Assembly (NCBI GenBank): GCA_947473805.1
Contig: CANJGB010000033.1
Span: forward strand, 1 to 35,214
Source of the DNA: Alphaproteobacteria bacterium
Lineage (GTDB): Bacteria > Pseudomonadota > Alphaproteobacteria > Ferrovibrionales > Ferrovibrionaceae
Direction of reading: 5' to 3'
Length of the DNA stretch: 35,214 bases
Positions within the stretch are counted from its first letter, which is position 1, and the number at the start of each line of letters is the position of its first letter. The notes under the pieces were generated by a model, which was given only the letters and a program-made list of their open reading frames with translations, did not search any database and was not told where the DNA came from. Shown here piece after piece: positions 1 to 9,183 of the stretch. Both the position numbers and the translations under genes were made by a program.

Positions 1-43
1 CTCGCTGCAGTACCGGCCACCGGCGCCGGAAACCATCTTGCCG

Positions 44-92
44 CGTCCTGTCGGTCCCGCCTACGCTACGCTCCGGCGCGACCGACAGGACG
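44..92. repeat. Perfect 13-bp inverted repeat (REP-like hairpin)
   Basis: Arms CGTCCTGTCGGTC (44-56) and GACCGACAGGACG (80-92) are exact reverse complements around a 23-nt GC-rich spacer. It lies just past the stop codon of the minus-strand TadE-like gene. There is no T-run on either side, so it fits a REP-type palindrome or mRNA 3' stabiliser better than a classical terminator. Only one copy is visible in this window. Confidence 0.6.
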
Positions 93-398
93 AATCACAC
101 GGGCTGAATCTCTCACAACCCTTGGATCACCGTTAGGGGTCAGACCACTCTGCTCGCGGGTCTGGCCTGCATCGCTGCCGCCGGTCTTGCCGAGGCGGGA
201 GGCGCTGAATGTCGCGCCCTCCATGACATGCTGGGCGAACATCGCCAGCGCGACCTCAATGATTCCGGTCATGAACAGCATCAGCACCGGCGCCACGAGC
301 GCGAAGTCGAGCGAACTGATGCCCTCCTCGCGCCGCCAGAGGCGGGTGAGCAGGCGCTGTGGTCCCATTGGGTGGATATTTGCTTTGCGCATGTCCAT
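66..398 (-). CDS. TadE-like pseudopilin-assembly protein, shortened C-terminus
   Basis: The 110-residue product has the N-terminal hallmark of TadE/TadG-like proteins: a basic stretch (residues 15-24), a Gly, then DFALVAPVLMLFMTGIIEV (31-49) forming the single membrane helix. TadE proteins assist assembly of Flp/Tad pili at the inner membrane and are usually about 150 residues or more. After about residue 82 the sequence turns polar and unlike the family, and the change coincides with a GGGGTCAGACC motif (+ strand, 136-146) near the hairpin at 44-92. I infer that the C-terminus was replaced or truncated. No other tad genes are in view. ATG at 398 is used; ATG at 392 is equally possible and neither has a clear Shine-Dalgarno. 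Confidence 0.6.
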   Translation of the reverse strand: MDMRKANIHPMGPQRLLTRLWRREEGISSLDFALVAPVLMLFMTGIIEVALAMFAQHVMEGATFSASRLGKTGGSDAGQTREQSGLTPNGDPRVVRDSARVIRPVGRAGA

Positions 399-492
399 GA
401 CGGTGACGGTCTGGACATGCTTGTGCCGCGGCGCCGCTTAAAGCCGGTCTAAACGATCCATGCGCTTTGCATCTATTCTGTACGGATTGCCC

Positions 493-816
493 TCAGACAG
501 GCCGGTTATACCGCCGGGATAGCGCGTCCAGTTCGGCCCGGCCGCGGCGCATTCTTCGGTACCGCCACAGGGTACGACCCAGGCCCAACGTCAGCGCTGT
601 CGCGCTGCCCAGTAAAACCGCGATGATCACGATCGGAGAGGCCGTCAGGATCGAGGCCATAGCTGCTGTACCAACCGCCGCGAGAGCCATGGCCAGCCAG
701 GATGCCGTGCGCGCAGCCCGTTGTATCTGGCCGTTCAGCGCCTTACGTGCCGGCACTGAAAGGATCAGCGCCAGGTTCTCGTCCCGGATGGGATTGTCAG
801 CGGCGCTGCCGCGCAT
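493..816 (-). CDS. Small membrane protein, two predicted helices
   Basis: Hypothetical protein of about 107 residues from the ATG at 816. A longer reading starts at 858, but its extra N-terminus is low-complexity and Cys/Pro rich. Two hydrophobic helices (about residues 38-57 and 60-78) are followed by a strongly basic tail, so a small inner-membrane protein with a cytoplasmic C-terminus is likely. It overlaps the upstream gene by 20 bp, which suggests translational coupling, and both follow pgi on the same strand. I recognise no family. The length and basic tail resemble the upstream neighbour, so the two may be a co-functioning pair; that is inference. Confidence 0.5.
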   Translation of the reverse strand: MRGSAADNPIRDENLALILSVPARKALNGQIQRAARTASWLAMALAAVGTAAMASILTASPIVIIAVLLGSATALTLGLGRTLWRYRRMRRGRAELDALSRRYNRPV

Positions 817-1141
817 TGGCGTCGGTCTGCAGCAGGCGCTCGATGTCGCGCCGGTCACGGCGCAGGGCCATGTCGTTCATCAGGCACAGGGCAAAGCGGC
901 CGCCGACCCAAAGCAGGAGTAGACCGGACGGGAGCGTCACGAATGGCAGCCAGTCACGTCGCCCGCCCGAAAAGGTGTCTGGGCCCAGCAGGCTGGCAAT
1001 TGCCAGAACGGCCAGCGCCAGGGTGTAGAGGCCGGTCAGGATCATGGTGCGGCGGTTGGCCTGGTGCCTTGCGGCGACGGCACCCAGGGCCCCGGCACGG
1101 GGCACGGTGGCACCGGAAATCGATTCGCTGAAATCGCTCAT
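797..1141 (-). CDS. Small membrane protein downstream of pgi
   Basis: Hypothetical protein of 114 residues from the ATG at 1141. A GTG at 1189 overlapping the pgi stop as GTGA is an alternative start by coupling. It has two hydrophobic helices (about residues 33-52 and 66-86) separated by a short Gly/Arg/Asp/Trp loop. The last 25 residues are highly charged and possibly helical (DMALRRDRRDIERLL). This organisation resembles small 2TM proteins of unknown role. It is in the same transcriptional direction as pgi with almost no gap and overlaps the next small membrane gene. No catalytic motif or named domain is recognised. Confidence 0.5.
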   Translation of the reverse strand: MSDFSESISGATVPRAGALGAVAARHQANRRTMILTGLYTLALAVLAIASLLGPDTFSGGRRDWLPFVTLPSGLLLLWVGGRFALCLMNDMALRRDRRDIERLLQTDANARQRR

Positions 1142-1185
1142 GTCCCAGCACAGCATGACCGGCGGGGCTGGTGCCGTGACGACCG

Positions 1186-2808
1186 TCACGGCTTGGCGCG
1201 CCAGCGGCCAATCTGGTCAAGCAAGCCTGAGGTCGAACTGTTGCCGGCAACCGCCGTCCCGCCTTCAAGCGTCGGCAATATCCGACCGGCCAACACCTTG
1301 CCCAGTTCAACGCCCCACTGGTCGAACGAGTTGATGCCCCAGATCACGCCTTGCGCGAAAATCTTGTGTTCGTAGAGGGCGATCAGCATGCCCAGTGCGT
1401 GCGGGTCCAGCGTCCGGAGCAGGATCGAGTTGCTGGGCCGGTTGCCGGGGAAGACCTTGTGCGGAACCAGGGCAGGCGCCACGGGCTCGGCTTCCACCAC
1501 CTCGACCAAGGTCCGGCCAAAGGCCAGGGCCTCGCTTTGCGCCAGGAAATTCGCCAGCAGCAGCGGGTGGTGCCGACCGGTCTCGGTCGCGCTGGTTGCC
1601 GCGGCGATGAAATCGGCGGGCACAATCTGCGTGCCCTGGTGCAACAACTGGTAGAAGGCATGCTGCCCGTTGGTGCCCGGTTCACCAAACAGGATCGGCC
1701 CGGTCGCATGTGACACCGGCTTGCCGTCGCGCGTCACGCCCTTGCCGTTGCTCTCCATGTCGGCCTGTTGCAGATAGGCCGGGAAACGCGCCAGCCGCTG
1801 TTCGTAGGGCAGCACCGCATGGTGCGACCAGCCGAAGAAATTCACATACCAGATGCCGATCAGCGCCAGCGTCAGCGGCAGGTTCTGCTCCGGCGGCGCA
1901 GTGCGAAAATGCTCGTCCATCTCGTGCGCCCCGGCCAGGAAGTTGCCGAACTGCGTTGGCCCGATGGCCAGCATCAGCGACAGGCCCACTGCCGACCACA
2001 GCGAATAGCGCCCGCCGACCCAGTCCCAGAAGCCGAACATGTTGTCGGACGCAATGCCGAAGTCGCGCACCTTGGCCGCGTTGGTAGAGACAGCCACGAA
2101 GTGTTTTGCAACGGCATCGGCGCCGAGTGCGCGAACCAGCCAATCCCGCGCCGTGCCGGCATTTGCCATCGTCTCCTGCGTCGTGAACGTCTTGGAGACG
2201 ATCACGAACAGCGTGGTGGCGGGGTCGAGTTTCTCCAGCGTGTCGGCGATGTGCGCGCCGTCGACGTTCGACACGAAATGGAACGTCAGGTTCTTCTGCT
2301 GGTACGGCGACAGCGCCTGCACCGCCATGGCGGGGCCGAGGTCGGAACCCCCAATGCCGATGTTGACCACATCGCGGATTAGATTGCCGGTCGCGCCCTT
2401 CCACGTGCCACCGCGCACGGCGTCTGCGAACGCGCCCATGTGCGCCAGGACCGCGCGCACGCCCGGCATCACGTCCTTGCCGTCAACAAGCATTGGCCGG
2501 TCCGACCGGTTGCGCAGCGCCACATGCAGCACGGCACGGTTTTCGGTGTTGTTGATCGCTTCCCCGCCGAACATCTTGGCGGTGGCGCCGGCGACATCGG
2601 CCTCGACGGCCAGCGTGCGCAGCAGGCGCAGCGTCTCGCCATCCAGCCGGTTCTTCGAGAAGTCCAGAAACAGGTTTCCCAGGCTCAGGCTGAACTTGGC
2701 GAAACGTTGCGGGTCACCGGCGAAGAGGTCACGCAGATGAACCCGCTCAATGGCCCGTTTATGGGCGGTGAGGGCGACCCAGGCGGGGGTCTTGGATATG
2801 TCTTTCAT
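1186..2808 (-). CDS. pgi: Glucose-6-phosphate isomerase
   Basis: Interconverts glucose 6-phosphate and fructose 6-phosphate in the cytosol, linking glycolysis/Entner-Doudoroff flux to gluconeogenesis and envelope sugar supply. The 540-residue protein is full length. Both family signatures are present: [17 protein letters not shown] (261-277) and [17 protein letters not shown] (491-507). Expected catalytic residues are Glu352 in ADMESNGKG, His383 in NGQHAFYQ and Lys504. The phosphate-binding segment [11 protein letters not shown] (149-159) and the SKTFTTQET loop (205-213) are intact. The gene is divergent from an MHS transporter across 180 bp and leads a short run with small membrane genes. 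Start ATG at 2808. Confidence 0.97.
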   Translation of the reverse strand: MKDISKTPAWVALTAHKRAIERVHLRDLFAGDPQRFAKFSLSLGNLFLDFSKNRLDGETLRLLRTLAVEADVAGATAKMFGGEAINNTENRAVLHVALRNRSDRPMLVDGKDVMPGVRAVLAHMGAFADAVRGGTWKGATGNLIRDVVNIGIGGSDLGPAMAVQALSPYQQKNLTFHFVSNVDGAHIADTLEKLDPATTLFVIVSKTFTTQETMANAGTARDWLVRALGADAVAKHFVAVSTNAAKVRDFGIASDNMFGFWDWVGGRYSLWSAVGLSLMLAIGPTQFGNFLAGAHEMDEHFRTAPPEQNLPLTLALIGIWYVNFFGWSHHAVLPYEQRLARFPAYLQQADMESNGKGVTRDGKPVSHATGPILFGEPGTNGQHAFYQLLHQGTQIVPADFIAAATSATETGRHHPLLLANFLAQSEALAFGRTLVEVVEAEPVAPALVPHKVFPGNRPSNSILLRTLDPHALGMLIALYEHKIFAQGVIWGINSFDQWGVELGKVLAGRILPTLEGGTAVAGNSSTSGLLDQIGRWRAKP

Positions 2809-2971
2809 GGCTTTAACTATATCCGCATTGGTCGCGAGGAACCGGGTTGTTGCATTGCAGCATGGCGGATTTCGGGCGGAACTAGGCGCTTATCCGTATT
2901 GATCGACTACGAACAAGGTGCAATGCTTTTGAGCGCCGGTCGATAAATAAGGGCCGGTCAGTCAAGAATCG

Positions 2972-2980
2972 AGGGAGGGG
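2972..2980 (+). promoter_or_regulatory. Strong ribosome binding site for the MHS transporter
   Basis: AGGGAGGGG lies 8 nt before the ATG at 2989 and fixes the start. In the same leader the heptamer GCCGGTC occurs twice, 18 bp apart (2935 and 2953), in the divergent pgi/transporter gap. Whether that is an operator is unknown. Confidence 0.6.
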
Positions 2981-2988
2981 TTGATATC

Positions 2989-4671
2989 ATGAGCGCAATG
3001 GCTGAGGCCGGATCGGGCCGCGTGGTGACGCCGAAGGAAGAGCGGAAGGTAATTTTCGCCTCCTCGCTGGGTACCGTCTTCGAATGGTACGATTTCTATC
3101 TTTACGGCTGGACGGCGGCACAGATCGGCAAGGCCTTCTATTCCGCGTTTGACGCCAACACCCAGTTCATCTTCGCCCTCCTCACCTTCTCCGCCGGCTT
3201 CCTCGTGCGTCCGTTTGGCGCGCTGGTGTTCGGCCGCCTCGGCGATCTTGTCGGGCGCAAATACACCTTCCTCGTGACCATCACCATCATGGGCCTCTCG
3301 ACGTTCCTCGTCGGTCTGGTGCCGGGTTACGCAACGCTCGGCTGGCTCGCGCCCGCCATCCTCATCTTCCTCCGGTTGCTGCAGGGCCTTGCCCTTGGCG
3401 GTGAATATGGCGGCGCGGCAACCTATGTGGCGGAGCACTCGCCGCGGGGCCGGCGCGGCTTCTTCACCTCGTGGATTCAGACGACGGCAACCATCGGCCT
3501 GTTCATGTCGCTGCTCGTGGTCTACATCGTCCGCAACAACGTCACACCGGCGCAGTTCGAGGATCCGGGCCTGTGGTCGGGCTGGCGCATTCCGTACCTG
3601 CTCTCCATCGTCCTGCTCGGTGTATCGATCTGGATCCGGTTGACGCTGAGCGAATCTCCCGCTTTCCAGAAGATGAAGGATGAGGGCAGGCGCTCCAAGG
3701 CGCCGTTGTCCGAAGCCTTCGGCAACTGGACGAACGGTCGGATCGCGCTCATAGCCCTGTTCGGTCTGACGGCCGGCCAGGCGGTGATCTGGTACGGCGG
3801 TCAGTTCTACGCCCGCCTGTTCCTGGTCAATACGCTGAAGGTGCCGGCAAACACGGCTGACGAGGCGCTGATCATCGCGTTGATCATCGCCACCGTCGGC
3901 TTCCTGTTCTTCGGCTGGCTTTCCGACAAGATCGGCCGCAAGCCGATCATCCTCGCAGGCTGCCTCCTCGGCGCGGTGACCTACCACTGGACGTTCGCCA
4001 TGATCACCCACGCCTCCAATCCGGCGCTGGAATCGGCCTTGGCGAGTGCACCGGTGTCTGTGGTTGCCGATCCGGCGGACTGCAACCTGCTGTTCGACCC
4101 GGTCGGCGGTCGCGTCTTCAAGAACTCCTGCGACGTCGCGCGTCAGGCACTCATTGCCTCGTCCGTGAACTTCCAGATGGAGAAGGCGCCGCCAGGTACG
4201 GTTGCCAAGGTCCGCGTGGGTCAGGCGTCGTTCGACTCCGTCAACGGCAACCCTCTCGACGGGGCCGCTTTTGCCACCCAGCGCGCCGCCTTCGTGAAGT
4301 CGGTGACGGACGCCGTCAGGGCCGCTGGCTATCCCGCCAGTGCCGACCCCAAGGCGATCAACACGCCGCTGCTGATCGCGCTGCTCGTTTACCTGGCCAT
4401 TCTGGTGACCATGGTGTACGGGCCGATCGCCGCGGCGCTGGTTGAACTGTTCCCGACCCGCATCCGATATACCGGCATGTCACTGCCGTACCACATCGGC
4501 AATGGCTGGTTTGGTGGTCTGTTGCCGCCAATCGCTGTCGCCCTCGTGGCGGCAACTGGCGACATCTATGCTGGCCTTTGGTATCCGATCGCGATTGCGT
4601 CGATGACCTTCGTCATCGGCCTGATCTTCGTGCCGGAGACCAAGGACCGCGACCTCACCGCGGACGACTAG
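2989..4671 (+). CDS. MHS-family (MFS) metabolite:H+ symporter with large periplasmic insertion
   Basis: Inner-membrane secondary transporter of the metabolite:H+ symporter branch of the major facilitator superfamily (ProP/ShiA/KgtP-like). MHS features are GTVFEWYDFYLYG in helix 1 (28-40), the loop 2-3 motif GRLGDLVGRK (82-91), RLLQGLALGGEYGGAATYVAEH (129-150) and the second-half motif GWLSDKIGRKP (309-319). At 560 residues it is over 100 longer than typical. The excess is one hydrophilic block, about 341-457, between helices 9 and 10, a loop that should be periplasmic. It carries two cysteines (365 and 381) that could form a disulfide. The substrate cannot be told, though organic acids or osmolytes are typical of the family. 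It is monocistronic, with a strong ribosome site and its own terminator. Confidence 0.9.
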   Translation: MSAMAEAGSGRVVTPKEERKVIFASSLGTVFEWYDFYLYGWTAAQIGKAFYSAFDANTQFIFALLTFSAGFLVRPFGALVFGRLGDLVGRKYTFLVTITIMGLSTFLVGLVPGYATLGWLAPAILIFLRLLQGLALGGEYGGAATYVAEHSPRGRRGFFTSWIQTTATIGLFMSLLVVYIVRNNVTPAQFEDPGLWSGWRIPYLLSIVLLGVSIWIRLTLSESPAFQKMKDEGRRSKAPLSEAFGNWTNGRIALIALFGLTAGQAVIWYGGQFYARLFLVNTLKVPANTADEALIIALIIATVGFLFFGWLSDKIGRKPIILAGCLLGAVTYHWTFAMITHASNPALESALASAPVSVVADPADCNLLFDPVGGRVFKNSCDVARQALIASSVNFQMEKAPPGTVAKVRVGQASFDSVNGNPLDGAAFATQRAAFVKSVTDAVRAAGYPASADPKAINTPLLIALLVYLAILVTMVYGPIAAALVELFPTRIRYTGMSLPYHIGNGWFGGLLPPIAVALVAATGDIYAGLWYPIAIASMTFVIGLIFVPETKDRDLTADD

Positions 4672-4692
4672 ACCGTCGCTGCATCCACGACG

Positions 4693-4726
4693 ACGGCCGT
4701 CCCGCAAGGGGCGGCCGTTTTCGTTT
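4693..4726 (+). terminator. Rho-independent terminator after the MHS transporter
   Basis: An 11-bp GC-rich stem (ACGGCCG-T-CCC, 4693-4703, pairing with 4708-4718 through one G-U) is capped by a GCAA tetraloop and followed by TTTTCGTTT. It sits 21 bp past the transporter stop and abuts the stop of the convergent DMT gene. Read on the minus strand there is no T-run, so it serves the + strand. Confidence 0.9.
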
Positions 4727-5601
4727 CAGCGGGTCCGGCGCTGCGTCACCTGCGGCAGGAAGGCGCCAGTAAGCATAAGCGCCAGTGCGGCAAGGGCGTT
4801 GCCTGTGACCGGTTCCGCCAGCCACACCGCAGCGAGCAACGTGCCGATCGGCGCGACCATCGGCAGGAACAATCCCATTCTCGCCACCGGCACGGTGCGA
4901 AGGGCGTAATTGTAGAGCACAAAGGGCAGGCCGTTGGCGAAGACGCCCAGGCTGATCACCAGGACAAAGATGCCTGGCGTCATGGCGGGAAGCGGCGAAC
5001 CGCCAATTGCGGGCATGGCGACGAGGGCCAGGACCATGGCGACGGTAATCTGCATGGCCGAGGTCACCATGGGGTCGCCGCCGCCGGTTGCCACCTTCCG
5101 GCCGAGGACCTGGTTGAGGCAAGAGACGAAGACACTCAAGATAAACATCGCATCGCCGATCAGCGAGGTGGCACCGAGCGTATTGCCACCGACCAGCACG
5201 AACGCACCTGTGAGAGCGAGCGCCGCGCCGATCCAGATCGTGACGCCGATACGTTCACCCAGAAATACGCGGCCCATCACGGGCGCCACCGTGGGCGAGA
5301 TGGCCCAAAGCACAACCGCGTGGGTGGCGGAACTGTACGCCATGCCGCCGATCAGCAGCATGCTGACCAGGAAAGGCTCGCAGATGCCCATGATGAACGG
5401 CGCCCGACCAGCGCCGCGCACACGCTTGAGCCGGCCAGTAAGCGCCACGATGAGCCACAGCACCAGCGCAGAGGCTGCGAAGCGCAGGAAGGCGATCTCG
5501 GTCGAGGCCAGGTCATCGACCAGCGCCTTGATGCCGACCGTGCCGAAGGCCCAGCAGGTGCAGGCCAGCACCATCGCGGCGGGCGGCAGCAGGGCCCTCA
5601 C
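4726..5601 (-). CDS. EamA/DMT-family transporter
   Basis: Drug/metabolite transporter superfamily protein, a 10-helix inner-membrane permease that commonly exports amino acids or metabolites. The 291-residue product from GTG 5601 has the usual EamA length and two repeated halves. The first opens AMVLACTCWAFGTVGIKAL and carries the ASTEIAFLRFAASALVL pattern. The second begins near the GDAMFILSVFVSCLNQVLGRK segment. The frame stays open upstream to 5847, but that extension is hydrophilic and low-complexity and would run into the start of the divergent slipin gene. GTG 5601 has AGGT 7 nt upstream and overlaps the stop of a tiny membrane ORF as GTGA. Substrate unknown. Confidence 0.85.
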   Translation of the reverse strand: MRALLPPAAMVLACTCWAFGTVGIKALVDDLASTEIAFLRFAASALVLWLIVALTGRLKRVRGAGRAPFIMGICEPFLVSMLLIGGMAYSSATHAVVLWAISPTVAPVMGRVFLGERIGVTIWIGAALALTGAFVLVGGNTLGATSLIGDAMFILSVFVSCLNQVLGRKVATGGGDPMVTSAMQITVAMVLALVAMPAIGGSPLPAMTPGIFVLVISLGVFANGLPFVLYNYALRTVPVARMGLFLPMVAPIGTLLAAVWLAEPVTGNALAALALMLTGAFLPQVTQRRTR

Positions 5602-5711
5602 GGGCTGACCTGCCGCATGTACGTCCGGCTCCCGACATGCCGGAGGAAGGCCACGCCACAGGTCCAGCACCACGCGGCGAGGACCAGACCGGCGACAGGC
5701 AGCAAAAGCAT
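5598..5711 (-). CDS. Possible 37-residue membrane peptide coupled to the DMT gene
   Basis: Short ORF starting at ATG 5711 with GAGG 6 nt upstream. It encodes one hydrophobic helix (MLLLPVAGLVLAAWC, then WTCGVAFL) and a basic tail. Its TGA overlaps the GTG start of the DMT gene by GTGA, the classic arrangement for translational coupling. Either a true small membrane protein or a coupling leader would fit. The alternative is chance: GC-rich frames stay open easily. No family can be recognised at this length. Confidence 0.35.
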   Translation of the reverse strand: MLLLPVAGLVLAAWCWTCGVAFLRHVGSRTYMRQVSP

Positions 5712-5820
5712 CACGCACCTCGTTGGGGCGGGAGTGTGGTGCGGCATCGTTCCCGCCGCAACCGGTTTGCGCGCGGCGGTTGAGTGCCGGGCCAAGCGCC
5801 GCCATACTGCGGGCAGCCCC

Positions 5821-5826
5821 GGGAGG
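5821..5826 (+). promoter_or_regulatory. Ribosome binding site fixing the slipin start
   Basis: GGGAGG lies 4 nt before the ATG at 5831 and supports that start over the upstream in-frame ATG at 5723, whose extra residues lack hydrophobic or conserved character. Confidence 0.6.
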
Positions 5827-5830
5827 CCCC

Positions 5831-6781
5831 ATGACCGTCGCGCTCACCGTCGTCCTCGTTCTCGTCTTTCTCGTTCTTTTCGTCCTCTATCTCGGCATCA
5901 AGATCGTGCCGCAAGGCTATCAGTGGACGGTCGAGCGGTTCGGCCGCTACCGCACGACGCTGAAGCCGGGCCTGAACCTGATCATCCCGTTCGTCGACCT
6001 GATCGGCCACCGGATGAACGTGCAGGAGCAGGTGCTCAACATCCCGTCGCAGACGGTCATCACCAAGGACAACGCGACGGTCACCGTCGATGGCGTGGTG
6101 TTCTACCTGGTCATGGTGCCCGAGCAGGCGGCCTACCAGGTGGCCGACCTCAACTCGTCGGTCATCGCCCTGGCGCTGACCAACATCCGCACGTCGATCG
6201 GCGCCATGGACCTGGACGAGGTGCTGTCGCGGCGCGATGAGATCAACGTCCGCCTGCTGAATGTGCTGGACGCCGCCACTGGACCCTGGGGCACCAAGAT
6301 CACCCGCGTCGAGCTGATGGACGTGCGCCCGCCGGACGACGTGGTGGCCAGCATGGCCAAGCAGCTCAACGCCGACCGCGAGAAGCGCGCCCGCGTGCTC
6401 GAGGCCGAGGGCTATCGCCAGGCGGAGATCCTCAAGGCCGAGGGCGAGAAGCAGGCGCAGATCCTGGCCGCGGAAGGCCGGCTGGAGGCCGCCACCCGCG
6501 ACGCCTCGGCGCGCGAACGCCTGGCCGAGGCCGAGGCCATGGCGACCAAGGCGGTCTCTGAGGCCGTCGGTGCCGGCAACGTGCAGGCGCTGAACTATTT
6601 CGTAGCGCAGAAATATGTCGAGGCGCTGCACGCCATCGGCACCGGGCCGAACGCCAAGCTGGTCATGCTGCCGGTCGAGGCCAGCGGCCTGGCCGGCTCC
6701 ATCGGCGGCATCAGCGCGCTGGTCAAGGACGCGCTGGGGCCTGATGCCGTCGCAAAGGTCGGCCCGTGGAACCGGACCTGA
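5831..6781 (+). CDS. Slipin/stomatin-like SPFH (band 7) protein, QmcA type
   Basis: Inner-membrane scaffold protein of the SPFH/band-7 superfamily, thought to organise membrane microdomains and membrane proteases. The 316 residues start with one membrane helix (2-22), then the band-7 domain from IVPQGYQWTVERFGRYRTTL (25-44) through the KITRVELMDVRPP strand. A long charged coiled-coil follows (about 180-250, ADREKRARVLEAEGYRQAEI and on), which mediates oligomerisation. The hydrophobic GLAGSIGGI segment lies near the C-terminus. It is followed 3 bp later by an NfeD gene, the conserved partner of slipins, so they almost certainly form a complex. ATG 5831 has GGGAGG upstream. Confidence 0.93.
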   Translation: MTVALTVVLVLVFLVLFVLYLGIKIVPQGYQWTVERFGRYRTTLKPGLNLIIPFVDLIGHRMNVQEQVLNIPSQTVITKDNATVTVDGVVFYLVMVPEQAAYQVADLNSSVIALALTNIRTSIGAMDLDEVLSRRDEINVRLLNVLDAATGPWGTKITRVELMDVRPPDDVVASMAKQLNADREKRARVLEAEGYRQAEILKAEGEKQAQILAAEGRLEAATRDASARERLAEAEAMATKAVSEAVGAGNVQALNYFVAQKYVEALHAIGTGPNAKLVMLPVEASGLAGSIGGISALVKDALGPDAVAKVGPWNRT

Positions 6782-6784
6782 GCC

Positions 6785-7231
6785 GTGGCTGACTTCGCGT
6801 CACTGCTGCCGGATGCCGGCTGGTGGGCCGTGGCCGGCGGCCTGCTGCTGTGCCTTGAGCTGCTGTCGCCGGGCATCTTCCTCATGTGGCTGGGCATCGC
6901 GGCGGGGATCACGGCGCTGGTCGTCGTAGCGGTGGCCATGCCGCTCTGGACCCAGTTCCTGCTGTTCGCCGTTCTTGCTCTGGCGTCCGTCTACGTTGGC
7001 TGGCGCTGGTACCGTAGCCGGCCCATGGGCGGGCAGGGTCAGTTGCGCGAACCGTCGGACCTGATGATCGGCAGCACGGGCACGGTGGCCGATCCGATCC
7101 GCCATGGCCGCGGCAAGGTCAGGGTCAACGACTCCCTGTGGCTGGCCGAGGGCCCCGACCTCGACACCGGCGCCGCGATCCGCGTCACCGGCCAGAACGG
7201 CACCACGCTCAGGGTGGAAGCCGCGCCATAA
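6785..7231 (+). CDS. Short NfeD-family membrane protein
   Basis: Partner of the upstream slipin: short-form (1b-type) NfeD lacking the N-terminal serine-protease domain. Two or three membrane helices (about 10-62, including SPGIFLMWLGIAAGITALVVV) are followed by a soluble C-terminal OB-fold domain (about 88-147). The domain begins LMIGSTGTVADPIRHGRGKVRVNDSLW and ends TTLRVE, the typical NfeD ending. The GTG start is 3 bp after the slipin stop, so the pair is translationally linked. At 148 residues it matches the family. Its role is probably assembly or stability of the SPFH scaffold and membrane quality control. Confidence 0.92.
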   Translation: MADFASLLPDAGWWAVAGGLLLCLELLSPGIFLMWLGIAAGITALVVVAVAMPLWTQFLLFAVLALASVYVGWRWYRSRPMGGQGQLREPSDLMIGSTGTVADPIRHGRGKVRVNDSLWLAEGPDLDTGAAIRVTGQNGTTLRVEAAP

Positions 7232-7253
7232 GACGAAACGCCAAAGAGGAAAC

Positions 7254-7994
7254 ATGTCGATCAAGTGGATTTACCTGGCCAAGCGGAACCCGGCGACCGA
7301 CCACATGGAGTTTCGCAAGCGCTGGCGCGAACATTCGGCGCTGGCCAGCCAGTTTGCCGCCACCATGGGCAAGCATTTCACCGGTGTGCGCCAGTGCGCC
7401 AAGGTGCAGCGCGCCGACCTGCCGCCGGAACTGGTCAACGACTATGACGGCGTCGCCTTGTTGTGGCTGCGCAGCATGGAGGACATGCGCGGTGTCTGGA
7501 CCGACCCCAGCACCACTGGCACGATGATCCCGGACGAGCCGCGTGTCTTCTCGACCCAGGTGCTGAAGTTCAGCCTGTTCTGCCAGGAATGGGCGGAGTT
7601 CGACCGCGGCGAGGGGGCGTTCGCGCTGCTCGCCTTCGTCAAGCGCAAGGCCGGCACCTCGCGCGCCGACTTCATCGCCCGCTGGCGCGACCAGCACGCG
7701 CCGATGCTGCTCAAGGTGCCGGCGGCCGACCGGCTGGTGCGGCGCTACCGCCAGAACCACGTCTTCATGGACCCGCCGCCGGGTTACGACTTCGACGGTG
7801 TCGCCGAATTGTGGTTCGACAGCGTTGATGACGCGCTGGCGCTACTGCGCGATCCCGATTATCGCGCTAGTATCGTCGGCGACCTCGCCACGTTCACCGA
7901 ACCGTCTGCCGCCGTCACGCTGCTGATCGAGATCAACCATCGCAAGGTCGATCCCAGCGCACCGGCGACCGGCCCGCTCGTCCTCTCGCGCTGA
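7254..7994 (+). CDS. Tandem EthD-like (dimeric alpha/beta-barrel) protein
   Basis: A 246-residue protein with two ferredoxin-like EthD-type modules. The first is about 1-120 (IKWIYLAKRNPATDHMEFRKRWREHS with its VNDYDGVALLWLRSMEDM strand). The second is about 125-230 (AFALLAFVKRKAGTSRADFIARWRDQHAP with YDFDGVAELWFDSVDDAL). The pattern of a strand, then xxFxxRWRxxHxP, then FDGVAxLWF is the EthD signature seen beside oxidoreductases and monooxygenases in catabolic clusters. The biochemical function of EthD domains is poorly defined. Start ATG 7254 has AGAGGA just upstream. It is 22 bp behind NfeD and 11 bp ahead of an OYE gene, so it is co-transcribed with both. Confidence 0.8.
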   Translation: MSIKWIYLAKRNPATDHMEFRKRWREHSALASQFAATMGKHFTGVRQCAKVQRADLPPELVNDYDGVALLWLRSMEDMRGVWTDPSTTGTMIPDEPRVFSTQVLKFSLFCQEWAEFDRGEGAFALLAFVKRKAGTSRADFIARWRDQHAPMLLKVPAADRLVRRYRQNHVFMDPPPGYDFDGVAELWFDSVDDALALLRDPDYRASIVGDLATFTEPSAAVTLLIEINHRKVDPSAPATGPLVLSR

Positions 7995-8005
7995 AGGTAA
8001 GTTCA

Positions 8006-9130
<1,125 letters not shown>

Positions 9131-9132
9131 AA

Positions 9133-9160
9133 ATTTCCGACGAGCGAAGTCGCGGAAATC
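9133..9160 (+). repeat. Imperfect hairpin after the OYE operon
   Basis: ATTTCC pairs with GGAAAT and the inner GAC with GTC across a short loop, 3 bp past the OYE stop. There is no T-run, so it is a possible 3' stabiliser or Rho-independent-like end with low certainty. Confidence 0.4.
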
Positions 9161-9183
9161 CGCCATTCCCGTGGCGACAGCCA

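Noticed and set aside
2962-4011. Long minus-strand ORF of 349 codons opposite the MHS transporter
   Set aside because: Its product is highly charged low-complexity sequence typical of an antisense frame in GC-rich DNA. The plus frame has clear MFS motifs and a strong ribosome site.
5602-5847. N-terminal extension of the DMT transporter to 5847
   Set aside because: The added residues are hydrophilic and not EamA-like and reach into the slipin start. GTG 5601 has a ribosome site and gives the normal family length.
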